Assembly (NCBI RefSeq): GCF_000224145.3
Contig: NW_004190338.2
Location: 124,001-188,000, forward strand
Reading direction: 5' to 3'
DNA: 64,000 nt
Source of the DNA: Ciona intestinalis
Lineage: Eukaryota > Chordata > Ascidiacea > Phlebobranchia > Cionidae
Shown here: positions 53,620 to 64,000 of the stretch, piece after piece
How positions within the stretch are numbered: the first letter of the stretch is position 1
Layout of the letters: each line of letters opens with the position of its first letter
The notes under the pieces: model-generated
Told to the model about the DNA's origin: nothing
What the model saw: only the letters and a program-made list of their open reading frames with translations
Databases searched by the model: none
Made by a program: the position numbers and the translations under genes

Positions 53620-55977
53620 TTAATTCATGATTTGACCAAAACCTCTGGCCCAGAGATTCCTCATGATTTTAGCCATAACTGACTTGGCGCATTTGAGGTT
53701 GATGGTGATGGTTTCTGAATTTATATCGAAAGTGATTACTCCCTCTTCAAGGGTTGCATCTTCCTCGACCACTTTAATGCATTCGGCCAATTTTGTTGCC
53801 ATTTTTTGCCACATTTCTGGTGTTCCTTCAGCGTTCTGTAGATTGAACATTTAAAAATAAATAAAATTATTTATCTGCGGGTGGCAGCGTACTACAGTAG
53901 ATATATACGAGTGTTTCGTTCAAAATAGCTTTTTCCTGCTTTTGACTTTTCGTCTGTGTGGATTTAAAGGACACCCACCCACCCACAATGGTAGCAGCGT
54001 CGAAACCCTTAAACTCTGGACAGGCGCCCTTACACAGACCATAAGTCGTTGGCATTTCGATGTTACGTAATATAAAATTACAACTACAGAAAAACAAACT
54101 CTAAAGCCAGGTATATAGTAGGATAGGAAAAGACGGAACACATTCAGCACAAAATATCCAAATATCTTAATCGTGTTTTAAACAATCTTGTTTTTTAATT
54201 CTTTGAACGTTCTTTGATAACTACCAAATGGGACGAGAAATTAAAACAAAAAGGTGTCCCATATTACCCCACCATACTATATACTAAACAATATAATAGC
54301 AAACAAACTACAAAAATGAATGAATTATAGGTATTTTATATATTCTCCCGTGGCGTAACTTTTTCCAAAAACCACGTGCGCGCTTACGAGTTATCATGTA
54401 TATAACTTTGTTGATGATTTACTAGTACAGTTAAAAAGCATGACACACACGCCAGCAACGGTAGTAGCATCGGGGATCGAACCCGGTAACTATAGGTATA
54501 TTGAAGCAAGCACATATGACGACTACGCTGGCAATTTATTGTTTAAACTAAAGCATACAATATGAGTTTACCATTCCATCGTTTCCGTCATGATCACCAT
54601 CCTCATCACGATCGCCATCATGATCACGATCACCACCGTGATGGCGCCATGGCCGCCAATTTCCTTGATATCCACCTTCACGGTGTCTGCCTTCAATGGC
54701 ATCCATACCATTCGGAAAGAGATCCATGATCTATATATGGTTAAAAGAAAAAAATAAGATTACCCGGAATTATAAAAGCCGATCACGGGAATAATGTGAT
54801 AACTTATAGTAGGGTGGAGGAAGATGGGACACCTATCCTTCTAATTTCCCCTTTCCTATTTGTTTACGCAAAACACAAAAATTATTTAACCGTATCCTCA
54901 CGACTCCAATAGACTGTTAGTAATTTTTAAAACATCCGGATGTTTAAATATTTTGTGCTAAAGATTTCCCGTCTTCCCCCACCCTACAAGCATTCGGTTC
55001 ATGGGGGCGACAGCTATAGGTATTATCTGGTCACAATATCTAGTCATTTTGGTCTAGTGCATGAATTAATAAGTGTAACTTATTTATCTTTTCGCGTAGC
55101 GAAGCAACGACGACGTTATACCACGGGTGTTCTATTACGTACACCTGGTGCCAGCTTACAAGTTACCAGCACAAAAACGACATTTAATTTTTATTATTTT
55201 AAAGTACTGTTTAATGTATTGCTGGCAACCCGTACGCTATCCCACTGGGTCGAAGTAAGTGCCTTGTGTTTTGCATAATGACACACATGACAACAATGGT
55301 AGCAGCGTCAAGCCTATAATAAGCTCCATCTTTATTCTGTTGTCTATAAAGACAGGTGTGCCAACTACTGCGTCACGGTGCGGACGACAGTGAATATAGA
55401 AATATACGTTGATTAGAAATATAAAACACGGGATATAAAGCTATAAAGTATTAGCTACAGCGCTAGTTAATACGCGTATACGTCATCGGGCTGCATGATT
55501 CATGGTGATTAATTCAAAGTAACATATAATAAATGCCAAACTAGTTACACGTGATAGCCTATATTGTTAACGTTTGCACCAAATACCACGGTGAACAAAC
55601 AATAAACACAATGTTATGTTCTTTAATAAACAGATTGTATAAATGTTAACACACTTTTAGGACAAAGAATCTAGGACGATTGCAAATAAGAATCTATACC
55701 TAAAAGAAATGTGGCTTAAAATTTACTAGGACAAAGAAGGAAAAGGCAAAATCACAAACCAAAAACTGTCCAAAATCGTCCTAAAAGTAAATAAATAAAA
55801 ACTCACTCTCATTGGTGGGCACATCATTGCTCGTTGGTGTTTCAATGCATAGTGAAGTCGGCTCGATTTTATCCCGAAGTAAATTGATGTTGCCAAAAAA
55901 CAACAAATTGTAAGGACAAGGAACAAGTAACATGCACATCGGCCGCGCTTCCTTGGTCGGCTGATTGGAACGTAAAC
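53620..55977 (-). CDS. allelic partial copy of membrane protein paralog 2
   Basis: Exons 55977-55807, 54730-54572 and 53835-53620 match exons 2-4 of the gene at 56434-59541; exon 1 is absent because copy A stops at the gap. Exon 3 has 53 codons instead of 65, two fewer six-residue repeats. Exon 2 differs by two residues (first residue Val for Gly; Tyr for His in SSRLHYALKH). Exon 4 is identical in protein. This is best read as the other allele, not as a second gene. Confidence 0.85.
53960..54050 (-). mobile_element. SINE fragment
   Basis: CCACAATGGTAGCAGCGTCG and a worn head (GGCGCCCTTACACAGACC); the allelic copy is at 56783-56868. Confidence 0.65.
54111..54293 (+). mobile_element. MITE, shortened interior
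   Basis: Lacks the AACAACGGTCTATGGGAG core; the allelic copy at 56934-57110 has the same deletion. Confidence 0.85.
54342..54533 (-). mobile_element. SINE, diverged
   Basis: CCCGTGGCGTAAC to ACGACTACGCTGGC with B-box GGGATCGAACCCGG on the plus strand; allelic copy at 57165-57352. Confidence 0.65.
54805..54989 (-). mobile_element. MITE
   Basis: Left TAGTAGGGTGGAGGAAGATG, right CGTCTTCCCCCACCCTAC; allelic copy at 57659-57842. Confidence 0.88.
55066..55385 (-). mobile_element. SINE, diverged
   Basis: GTGTAACTTATTTATCTTTTCGCG to CTACTGCGTCACGGTGCGG; allelic copy at 57921-58236. Confidence 0.75.
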
Positions 55978-55989
55978 CTGTATAATATA

Positions 55990-56114
55990 NNNNNNNNNNN
56001 NNNNNNNNNNNNNNNNNNNNNNNNNNNNNNNNNNNNNNNNNNNNNNNNNNNNNNNNNNNNNNNNNNNNNNNNNNNNNNNNNNNNNNNNNNNNNNNNNNNN
56101 NNNNNNNNNNNNNN
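55990..56114. other. assembly gap (125 N)
   Basis: Separates the two copies of the second haplotype block; exon 1 of copy A would lie beyond it. Confidence 0.99.
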
Positions 56115-56433
56115 GCACAGTAGAATATATGTACGTATGGAAGAGATAATAAAATATGCCAGTCTTACGAAGCAAAGAGTTGTATGTGAATTTCAAATGC
56201 AGGAAACAAAAATAATAAACGGGAAGTTTATGCCCTAAAAATATTCCCTGTTTTTAGGCTTATAGAAATTACATCAGAATAAAGTCGATACCTATATAAC
56301 AGAATGTCTTTATCACTTCAATTGGAAAAAGTTACAACTAAAACCATGAATCACTATAGCATAATGTATTAAGAATAAAAGGCTGCTGTTTATTGTGCAC
56401 GAATGTACATAAAAGTTTTCTTCACTCGTTCCT

Positions 56434-59400
56434 TTAATTCATGATTTGACCAAAACCTCTGGCCCAGAGATTCCTCATGATTTTAGCCATAACTGACTTG
56501 GCGCATTTGAGGTTGATGGTGATGGTTTCTGAATTTATATCGAAAGTGATTACTCCCTCTTCAAGGGTTGCATCTTCCTCGACCACTTTAATGCATTCGG
56601 CCAATTTTGTTGCCATTTTTTGCCACATTTCTGGTGTTCCTTCAGCGTTCTGTAGAATGATCATTTAAAAAATGAATGAAAATTATTTATCGGCGGGTGA
56701 CAGCGTACTATACAGTAGATATAATACGACTGTTTCGTTCAAAATAGCTGTTTCTTATGACTTTTCATCTGCGTAGCTTTAAAGAACACACACCCACAAC
56801 GGTAGCGGCGTCGGGCCTTAAATCTCAAACTCTGGTCAGGCGCCCTAACACAGTCCATAAGTCGTTGGCATTTCGATGTTACGTAATAAATATAAAATTA
56901 CAACTACAGAAAAACATATTCTAAACCAAGGTTTTAGTAGGATAGGAAAAGACGGAACACATTCAGCACAAAATATCCAAACATCTTAATCGTGTTTTAA
57001 ACAATCTTGTTTTTTAATTCTTTGAACGTTCTTTGTAACTACCAAATGGGACGAGAAATTAAAACAAAAAAGTGTCCCATATTACCCCACCATACTATAT
57101 ACTAAACAATATAATAGCAAACAAACTACAAAAATGAATGAATTATAGGTATTTTATATATTCTCCCGTGGCGTAACTTTTTTCCAAAAACCACGTGCGC
57201 GCTTACGAGTTATCATGTATATAACTTTGTTGATGATTTACTAGTACAGTTAAAAAGCATGACACACACGCCAGCAACGGTAGTAGCATCGGGGATCGAA
57301 CCCGGTAACTATAGGTATATTGAAGCAAGCACATATGACGACTACGCTGGCAATTTATTGTTTAAACTAAAGCATACAAAATGAGTTTACCATTCCATCG
57401 TTTCCGTCATGATCACCATCCTCATCACGATCGCCATCATGATCACGATCACCATCATGATCACGATCACCATCATGATCACGATCACCACCGTGATGGC
57501 GCCATGGCCGCCAATTTCCTTGATATCCACCTTCACGGTGTCTGCCTTCAATGGCATCCATACCATTCGGAAAGAGATCCATGATCTATATATGGTTAAA
57601 AGAAAAAAATAAGATTACCCGGAATTATAAAAGCCGATCACGGGAATAATGTGATAACTTATAGTAGGGTGGAGGAAGATGGGACACCTATCCTTCTAAT
57701 TTCCCCTTTCCTATTTGTTTACGCAAAACACAAAAATTATTAACCTTATCCTCACGACTCCAATAGACTGTTAGTAATTTTTAAAACATCCGGATGTTTA
57801 AATATTATGTGCTAAAGATTTCCCGTCTTCCCCCACCCTACAAGCATTCGGTTCATGGGGGCGACAGCTATAGGTATTATCTGGTCACAATATCTAGTCA
57901 TTTTGGTCTAGTGCATGAATTAATAAGTGTAACTTATTTATCTTTTCGCGTAGCGAAGCAACGACGACGTTATACCACGGGTGTTCTATTACGTACACCT
58001 AGTGCCAGCTTACAAGTTACTAGCACAAAAACGACATTTAATTTTTATTATTTTAAAGTACTGTTTAATGTATTGCTGGCAACCCGTACGCGATCCATTG
58101 GGTCGAAGTAAGTGCCTTGTGTTTTGCACAATGACACACATGACAACAATGGTAGCAGCGTCAAGCCTATAATAAGCTCCAGCTTTATTCTGTTGTCTAT
58201 AAAGACAGGTGCGCCAACTACTGCGTCACGGTGCGGACGACAGTGAATATAGAAATATACGTTGATTAGAAATATAAAACACGGGATATAAAGCTATAAA
58301 GTATTAGCTACAGCGCTAGTTAATACGCGTATACGTCATCGGGCTGCATGATTCATGGTGATTAATTCAAAGTAACATATAATAAATGCCAAACTAGTTA
58401 CACGTGATAGCCTATATTGTTAACGTTTGCACCAAATACCACGGTGAACAAACAATAAACACAATGTTATGTTCTTTAATAAACAGATTGTATAAATGTT
58501 AACACACTTTTAGGACAAAGAATCTAGGACGATTGCAAATAAGAATCTATACCTAAAAGAAATGTGGCTTAAAATTTACTAGGACAAAGAAGGAAAAGGC
58601 AAAATCACAAACCAAAAACTGTCCAAAATCGTCCTAAAAGTAAATAAATAAAAACTCACTCTCATTGGTGGGCACATCATTGCTCGTTGGTGTTTCAATG
58701 CATGGTGAAGTCGGCTCGATTTTATCCCGAAGTAAATTGATGTTGCCAAAAAACAACAAATTGTAAGGACAAGGAACAAGTAACATGCACATCGGCCGCG
58801 CTTCCTTGGTCGGCTGATTGGAACGTAACCCTGTATAACATAAATAATATGGTTGTATTTACAAGCATATAGGCAGCAAATGTTATATAGGATTTGATAA
58901 ATAAATTGAAAACCAAAGGAACTGGTGAAATATGCTGTTACAAAAAACAGACATTTTTTATTAAGACGCAAACACTTAGAACATTTAGTCGGGTGGGGTA
59001 AGATGGAACACCTTTCCATTCTACTTTCTCGTCCCGTTTAGTAGCAAACAAACAAAATTCAAAGAATTATTTAACCGCATCCTCACGACTCCCACAGACC
59101 GTTGTTAATCGTTTAAAACACGATCAGGATATTGGAATACTATGTGCTAACTGTGTCCTGTCTTTCCCCAACCTTATATTTTTTATAAAATGTGGCGCGA
59201 ATCGATATCGCTTTTTATATTAAAAGTACAAACGTAAATTTCCATGATGTTGACATTTAAACTATACTATCAAATATATTTACATATCTCTTCGATAACG
59301 AAAAAATAATAATTAAAAACAACAAAAATGCGTGTCTTACAGCAAAACGACATGTCAAAAGCACACATAAAATAAATCGCTCGAAAATCGATAAAATTAG

Positions 59401-59541
59401 CATTTTTTGGAAACGACTTTCTAATAAGAAATAACCAACGTGGAAATAACTAACCGGTGCTTGTTGTCTTTGTTCAAAGAATGCTCCAGGTAAAGGCATT
59501 TCCTTTTCCTTCTTGCCAGTATCAGCTACCTCGACAACCAT
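56434..59541 (-). CDS. single-pass membrane protein with Asp/His repeat, unknown family (paralog 2)
   Basis: Four phase 0 exons (59541-59455, 58830-58660, 57585-57391, 56649-56434) encode 222 residues. Exon 1 gives a short hydrophilic start (MVVEVADTGKKEKEMPLPGA). Exon 2 has a basic flank (SRPRKRGRCAC) and a hydrophobic helix (YLFLVLTICCFLATSIYFGI). Exon 3 encodes a tandem repeat of GDRDHD units, which in principle could bind metal ions. Exon 4 gives a 71-residue C-terminal part (GTPEMWQKMATKLAECIKVV; ITFDINSETITINLKCAKSV). Compared with paralog 1 the order of parts and intron phases are the same, while the linker is of a different kind. No known family recognised. The 5' end faces a 2.8-kb spacer that would hold its promoter. 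Confidence 0.8.
56783..56868 (-). mobile_element. SINE fragment (allelic copy)
   Basis: Same fragment as 53960-54050, with several substitutions. Confidence 0.65.
56934..57110 (+). mobile_element. MITE (allelic copy)
   Basis: Counterpart of 54111-54293. Confidence 0.85.
57165..57352 (-). mobile_element. SINE (allelic copy)
   Basis: Counterpart of 54342-54533. Confidence 0.65.
57415..57500 (-). repeat. 18-bp coding minisatellite
   Basis: Units GATCGTGATCATGATGGT on the coding strand: three GDRDHD units and one GDRDED unit here; the other allele (54590-54650) has one and one. Confidence 0.92.
57659..57842 (-). mobile_element. MITE (allelic copy)
   Basis: Counterpart of 54805-54989. Confidence 0.88.
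57921..58236 (-). mobile_element. SINE (allelic copy)
   Basis: Counterpart of 55066-55385. Confidence 0.75.
58985..59175 (-). mobile_element. MITE
   Basis: Left TAGTCGGGTGGGGTAAGATG, right CTGTCTTTCCCCAACCTTAT; intron 1 of membrane paralog 2. Confidence 0.87.
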
Positions 59542-60449
59542 TTTCTATCTTTTGATTTTAGTACAACTAAAATGGTAGCATAAATTCTACCTATCTCAAT
59601 CTATATTATAGAGTAAATAAAGTATTTAAAATTGTAAGCGCATGAAACCCTAACCCTATGAACATAGCTATGGTCTCGACCTTTTAAATAAAAGACACCT
59701 TATACCTTCATAAAGCAAAAGTAAATATCCAGTCCATACGAGACACCACTGTTCCTTGCCTTTGTTTGAGAACAAAAGACGAAGTCTCGTTTAGTAGAAA
59801 AACACAGACATTCAATAGGACATTTTAACTGCAAGTTCCTTTTACCAATGCTGACTAATATGCCAGACCTAAGACTAAACTGGTGTACTTAATTCTGTTT
59901 CATATACCCCATAACAATCTGTTTTGATAATATTGCCCGCCCATTTAGATTTCGAGTATTTGTTACGCAATAGTGCCCATTATAATGAATGGAAGAGGAA
60001 ACTGTGTTACTAAAATAAACCAAGCCAACACGTACTGCATGGATATCTCTGCAGCCGTCATGCTGTTGTCTGGCAACGCTACTTGCGTCATAAAAATCGA
60101 ACGCAGCGAATCAGGTGTACACTGGCTCATTGCTTTTTGCAAATCATGGTGGTGCAACAAAATGACCCGGAAATGTGTCACTTAAAAAAAACATGATTCC
60201 ACGTTTAAAATTGCTTTGTAAACGTAAAAGACTGCTTGGGATAAATACGCAATCAATTATAGCTGTCTGATTGGGCAATCACGTATTTTTAATCACTTGC
60301 ATCCGTGCGGTGACGACAGTACATGCAAGCGTGTAAGAACACAGACACAGCTTCGTTAATACGTTTGTATAACAATGTAAGCAGCAATCATTTTCATTTA
60401 TACACTAGTAAAACGACACTAATATATTAAAATGTGATGTACAAAACTG

Positions 60450-60650
60450 ATATAGTAAGGTGGGGGAAGATGGGACATATGTTTATTCACTTTTCTTGTC
60501 TTATTTAGTAGAAAACAAAGAAAATTCATCAAATTATAAAACTGTGTCTTCACGACTCCCATAAACCGTTGTTAATTGTTTAAAACACGATCAGAATATT
60601 TAAACATTATGTGATAAAGGTGTCCCATATTCCCCCACCTTACTATATAA
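60450..60650 (-). mobile_element. MITE, full length
   Basis: Perfectly paired outer ends (ATAGTAAGGTGGGGGAAGAT and its complement). Confidence 0.9.
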
Positions 60651-60720
60651 TAAAACCTGATATAGTCTTTCGTAAATATCCGTTCTACGTTCATTCTAAG
60701 TTCTAAAACGTAAAGACTGC

Positions 60721-60897
60721 TATATAGTAGAATGTGGGAAGACGGGACACCATTAGCACATAATATCCAAATATCTTGATTATGCTTTAAACTAATAACA
60801 ACAATCTATGGGAGTCGTGAACATACGGATTTATAATTTCTTGAATGGATAGGAAAACAGAATGAAAAGGTGCCTTGTCTTCCTCCACACTACTATG
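60721..60897 (+). mobile_element. MITE, shortened
   Basis: Lacks the TTTGTTTACTACCAAATG part of the interior. Confidence 0.82.
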
Positions 60898-62014
60898 TCG
60901 TGACGTTAGTAACTTTATAACTATTAAGCGTTTCTTCACCTACGATGTACAGTTTGTAAGAGGAATATAGGCTACCACCTTCGTAATATATTCTTACTGA
61001 TAATGGTTCCACTGTTAGGTATGCTTCCTTGTTTAGAAACTAAAATATTGCAATATCGCAGTAGGCAGTGGGATGTTGAAATGCGTCATCTGCTGACCTA
61101 CGTCATAGGCGACCATGTTTTTCTACATAGTATCAACGCATCCTCAGTACCTGCTACTAAAACCCTTTCTCAGTACACTGCGCTCACATGACTGTAAAAT
61201 CATTGAATTTCGCTCAAGCGCAGACGCCTGTAAGCGAAAATAATAAATTCGAAGTAAAAACTATTTTTCCTCAGTGGAAATCCCGACATTACCGCAGTTA
61301 TTTTTACCCGTACCATGGATGCCCGTACAAATCACGCTTTTTGCTGAATCGTTTTAAACAATATGTGGTAATATAATATGGCCAAGCTACCAACCGTGAA
61401 CCGTTGCTATAACACAAGCTCCCGGTTTCCAAGACAAAGGTAGCAGTTACATAGTTGACTGCAACTCGAAACATGGGCAAACGCAACAACAATTTTTAAA
61501 TTTATTGTGACGTACACAACGCAAAAGGTGTACAACACATATATAATAACATGAAAGTCTTTCATATAAACAAGCTATACCAGTGACTGATATATATTCT
61601 TGCCTTTTTTTAAAAGACATCCAACTATGTATATAAAATACGGGTAGGCTTTATAACAAGACAAAAAAGAATTGAAAATTTGGTGTTCTGTATAATCTTT
61701 TTAATAGGAAATCATTTTGTAGTTGTGTTTTGAGTTTTACCAAACATGTTTTTGTATAAAATCACGTTACATCACATGTGTATCGAATTCGCTGATTGGG
61801 TTTCAGTTCCTGAAACAAAACACCTTGCCGTTTTATTATGTTTTTTGGAACAAGCAAAGGTCGAGATCGGAATTGCTGTGAAAAGCAAGTGAGTTATAAA
61901 TAAACTACGCCAGACCATTGCGTTGAACAAAACATTGTACAGGCATGACGGAGCACAAAGTATAATTATATTGCGTTAACGTCGTTCAATGCTTCAGCGA
62001 TTTTCCATACAGTT

Positions 62015-62240
62015 AAAGACTGGTTGCACAAAGTAAATTCAATCAAAAATAGTACCATTACTTTTAAAAGTAGGCTGAGCACAAATTAAAGTACACTTCA
62101 AACATTAATTCGAGGTTTAGGTTCACAGAAAGACTGGTTATACAAAGTAAATTCAATTAAAAATAGTACAAATACGTTTTAATGCCAGCACAAATTAAAA
62201 TAAACTTTAAACATTAGTACGAGGTTTAGGGTCGCAGAAA
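62015..62240. repeat. tandem duplication, two copies of about 112 bp
   Basis: 62015-62128 and 62129-62240 both begin AAAGACTGGTT and end CGAGGTTTAGG...CAG; a third partial end (ATTCGAGGTTTATG) follows near 62265. Confidence 0.88.
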
Positions 62241-62338
62241 AATATTTTACACAATAACACAATAATTCGAGGTTTATGTTTAAAGCGGTCTTGCATTGTA
62301 ATAGTTAAAACAAATCGGCAAAAATCGTTTTTTCTTCA

Positions 62339-63727
62339 TTAAAGTTGCGATTTTGACTCAAACATTTTGAAAACATCTACAAACGCCTTTTCAAGTTCTG
62401 CGGCGAAAAGTTTGTTGTTTGTGACGTCACAATGTTTCCAGGTGGTAACGACGTAAGGTAGCTTGTGGTCGTTTACGCGGTAAAAGATTCCGTATCCATT
62501 GTCCACCATCGGCGGCACACCCCCACTGCACTGTAGTGGGGTATTGGCAATTTTAGATGTTAATATATATAATACTACAGGGGAAGATGGGACAACTTTA
62601 GCACATAATTCTTAAATATCCTGATGGTATTTTAAACTATTAATAACAACGGTCTATGGAAGTCGCAAGGATATAGTTTTATGTTTAAATCTTCTTTGTT
62701 TTCTACCGAATTAGAAGGGAAAAAAGATTAAAAAGGTGTCCCATCTTCCCCCACCCAACTATAATAGGTTCTAGGTTGGGTTAGGACGGTGCGAATTTTC
62801 ATTTTTTTGTCCGTTTTGTAGTAAAAAAATATTTACATAATTATTTAACGTATCCTTACAACTCTAACAGACTTTATTGTAAAAACACGATTAGAAAATA
62901 TCAACATTGGAAAATATGTAGGGTGGGGTAAGATGGGACACCTGTTCATTCTATTATCTCGTCCCATTTGGTAGTAATAAAGAACATTCAAAAAAAAAAA
63001 AAACGTATTTCCACGACTTCCATAGACCGTTGTTAATTGTTTAAAACTTGATCAGGATATTTAGATATTAAGTGTTAAAGGTTTCCCATCTTACCCCCAC
63101 AGTAATTTATTATAAGCTAACAGTATTTATCTTCCAACACCACACAAACTTCTATATTTAATCCAGTGGTTTAGAAGTTGTGGCTATAATACATACATTG
63201 TCCCAACTGTTATATATTGAATGAATGAATGTAACTTACTTTATCCTCGTGTGGCCGGTAAATGACAAAGGTTATAACACTGGTGTTCATACACCTCGTG
63301 TCAGCTTACAAGGGACCAAGTATGCTACTTTGTGGGTACATATATTTTTGGGGTATTTTTCTTTTTTTTTGTGCGGCTGATAATTTGGACGACGTATTAG
63401 TGACCAATGGGTTTAAGTCGTTGCTGTTAAATGTCTTGCCCAAGGAAACATACACCTACACAATAGTAGAAACGGCGAGGCTTGAACCCATTACCTTTCG
63501 GTTAGAAAGTGGCGTGCTGACTAACTGTGGTACAGCGCCAGACATATTGGGAATATAAAGGCAAAACACCCATGTCTATTTATAATATCCATCTTTACAC
63601 ACTGCATGCAAATATTCCTTACGTTGAAATATCCAACAAAACTTGTTGAAAGAACAAATTTTCCATTTCCACCACTTTTCTCAAACATCGGATCACTGAA
63701 TAAAGCAGGTAGGGACAACCCTTGCTC
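62339..63727 (-). CDS. carnitine/choline O-acyltransferase, last two exons
   Basis: Enzyme family that moves acyl groups between CoA and carnitine (or choline) in mitochondria, peroxisomes or cytosol. Exons 63727-63623 and 62530-62339, both phase 0, encode the final 98 residues. The first has FSDPMFEKSGGNGKFVLSTS, which contains the conserved STS carnitine-site triplet. The second has the family's C-terminal block (VPPMVDNGYGIFYRV, VVTTWKHCDVTNNKLFAAEL) and the stop. The catalytic His lies in exons outside the window. The tail FESKSQL ends in a weak resemblance to a peroxisomal PTS1 (SQL), compatible with a CROT/CRAT-like member; which member it is cannot be told from this part. Confidence 0.9.
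62567..62764 (+). mobile_element. MITE
   Basis: Left end shortened (CTACAGGGGAAGATGGGACA), right end consensus; about 40 bp upstream of the last acyltransferase exon on the coding strand. Confidence 0.87.
62764..62916 (-). mobile_element. MITE, degraded
   Basis: TAGGTTGGGTTAGGACGGTG at left; right end missing. Confidence 0.6.
62916..63113 (-). mobile_element. MITE, full length
   Basis: Third of three abutting copies; right end CATCTTACCCCCACAGTAAT. Confidence 0.88.
63217..63542 (-). mobile_element. SINE, full length
   Basis: GAATGAATGAATG tail to head CTAACTGTGGTACAGCGCC; in the acyltransferase intron. Confidence 0.87.
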
Positions 63728-64000
63728 CTGGAGAATAATACATCAAATAAAATATAATATTAGTGATAGTGAATGCATTTTATGCTAAAACAAAAACATT
63801 TTGTAGCATGGGCACAGTTGTTAGAGAACGAGAGTCTAGACCAGAGGATAAGGCTTGAAACCGGATAAGGCTTGAAGGTTCAAGGCTTGAAACCGCCATC
63901 ATTGTGGGCGAACGTATTTTCGAAGGAACCTAAAGTCAATTGCTTTAACCTGGCGGTTCTTTTGGGTTATTCAAATTATTAGGAAAACAGAAAAAAATCC
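63728..64000. other. intron sequence with SINE scrap
   Basis: At 63845-63910 AAGGCTTGAAACCG-like units recur three times next to CCATCATTGTGGGCGAACGT, a rearranged scrap of the SINE. No exon seen. Confidence 0.5.

Larger units (their letters stand above)
53302..55989. repeat. second haplotype block, copy A
   Basis: Aligns with 56117-58840 across introns, exons, a MITE pair and two SINEs, and ends at the 125-N gap. The copies differ by scattered substitutions and by a 36-bp coding repeat difference. Confidence 0.92.
56117..58840. repeat. second haplotype block, copy B
   Basis: Counterpart of 53302-55989; it continues without interruption to exon 1 of the membrane protein gene and so carries the whole gene. 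Confidence 0.92.
59542..62338. other. spacer with promoter side of membrane paralog 2
   Basis: Two MITEs lie at 60.45-60.90 kb. Two GC-richer patches are open in more than one frame: 59985-60184 (+ strand ATG, 66 codons, MNGRGNCVTKINQANT) and 61003-61380. Neither shows a known motif. The 61.4-62.0 kb part is plain AT-rich DNA. Confidence 0.45.

Noticed and set aside
57381-57612. Plus-strand His/Asp and Ile/Thr-rich open frames
   Set aside because: Antisense readings of the GDRDHD minisatellite; the minus-strand frame has consistent splice sites in both alleles.
31516-63542. tRNA-like A and B boxes
   Set aside because: They belong to SINE heads; no acceptor stem or cloverleaf is formed, so no tRNA gene is called.
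1-64000. CRISPR array, bacterial operon or rRNA
   Set aside because: No spaced identical repeats of the right type and no such genes; the window is animal DNA.

Overview
The window is animal nuclear DNA, most likely from a solitary sea squirt of the Ciona type. The evidence is AT-rich sequence, short genes with many small GT-AG introns, very dense short terminal-inverted-repeat elements and tRNA-related SINEs, a Ty3/gypsy remnant, and neighbouring near-identical blocks that look like two haplotypes of a highly polymorphic animal left in one scaffold. The species call is inference. No bacterial gene organisation, CRISPR array or functional RNA gene was seen.

Layout, left to right. 0.5-6.1 kb (+) and 7.9-16.3 kb (+): two tandem paralogous class A GPCR genes that share nearly identical exon lengths. 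The second is split by a gap, a Ty3/gypsy remnant and a second copy of one exon. 17.4-19.1 kb (+): an intronless IFT54/TRAF3IP1 gene. 19.2-19.4 kb (-): a small unknown ORF. 19.7-25.2 kb (+): a complete 8-exon zinc-type alcohol dehydrogenase family gene. 26.9-28.5 kb (+): a secreted, basic, probably helical protein of 226 residues. 29.4-46.0 kb (-): a large gp130-like class I cytokine receptor; 24 exons join in one frame to give 910 residues, with a WSxWS-like motif, FN3 domains, a membrane segment, a Box1 motif and tail tyrosines. 46.9-47.3 kb (+): a second unusually long helical-looking open exon at the 5' end of the receptor. 50.9-53.0 kb and 53.6-59.5 kb (-): two paralogous four-exon single-pass membrane protein genes, the second present as two allelic copies around a gap. 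62.3-63.7 kb (-): the last two exons of a carnitine/choline acyltransferase.

Mobile DNA fills most introns and spacers: more than 40 copies of a roughly 200-bp MITE with ends like GGGGAAGATGGGACACC, a 1.28-kb relative with similar ends, about 20 tRNA-headed SINE-like copies, and nested combinations of these. One MITE end appears to be the working splice acceptor of a receptor exon.

The most interesting candidate system is the receptor together with its two flanking helical ORFs. The tail-to-tail secreted gene and the 5' nested ORF could be helical cytokines encoded beside their receptor. That link is inference from gene order and sequence character only. The exon chains, by contrast, rest on splice sites and codon phases that I checked by hand and that agree at every junction listed.
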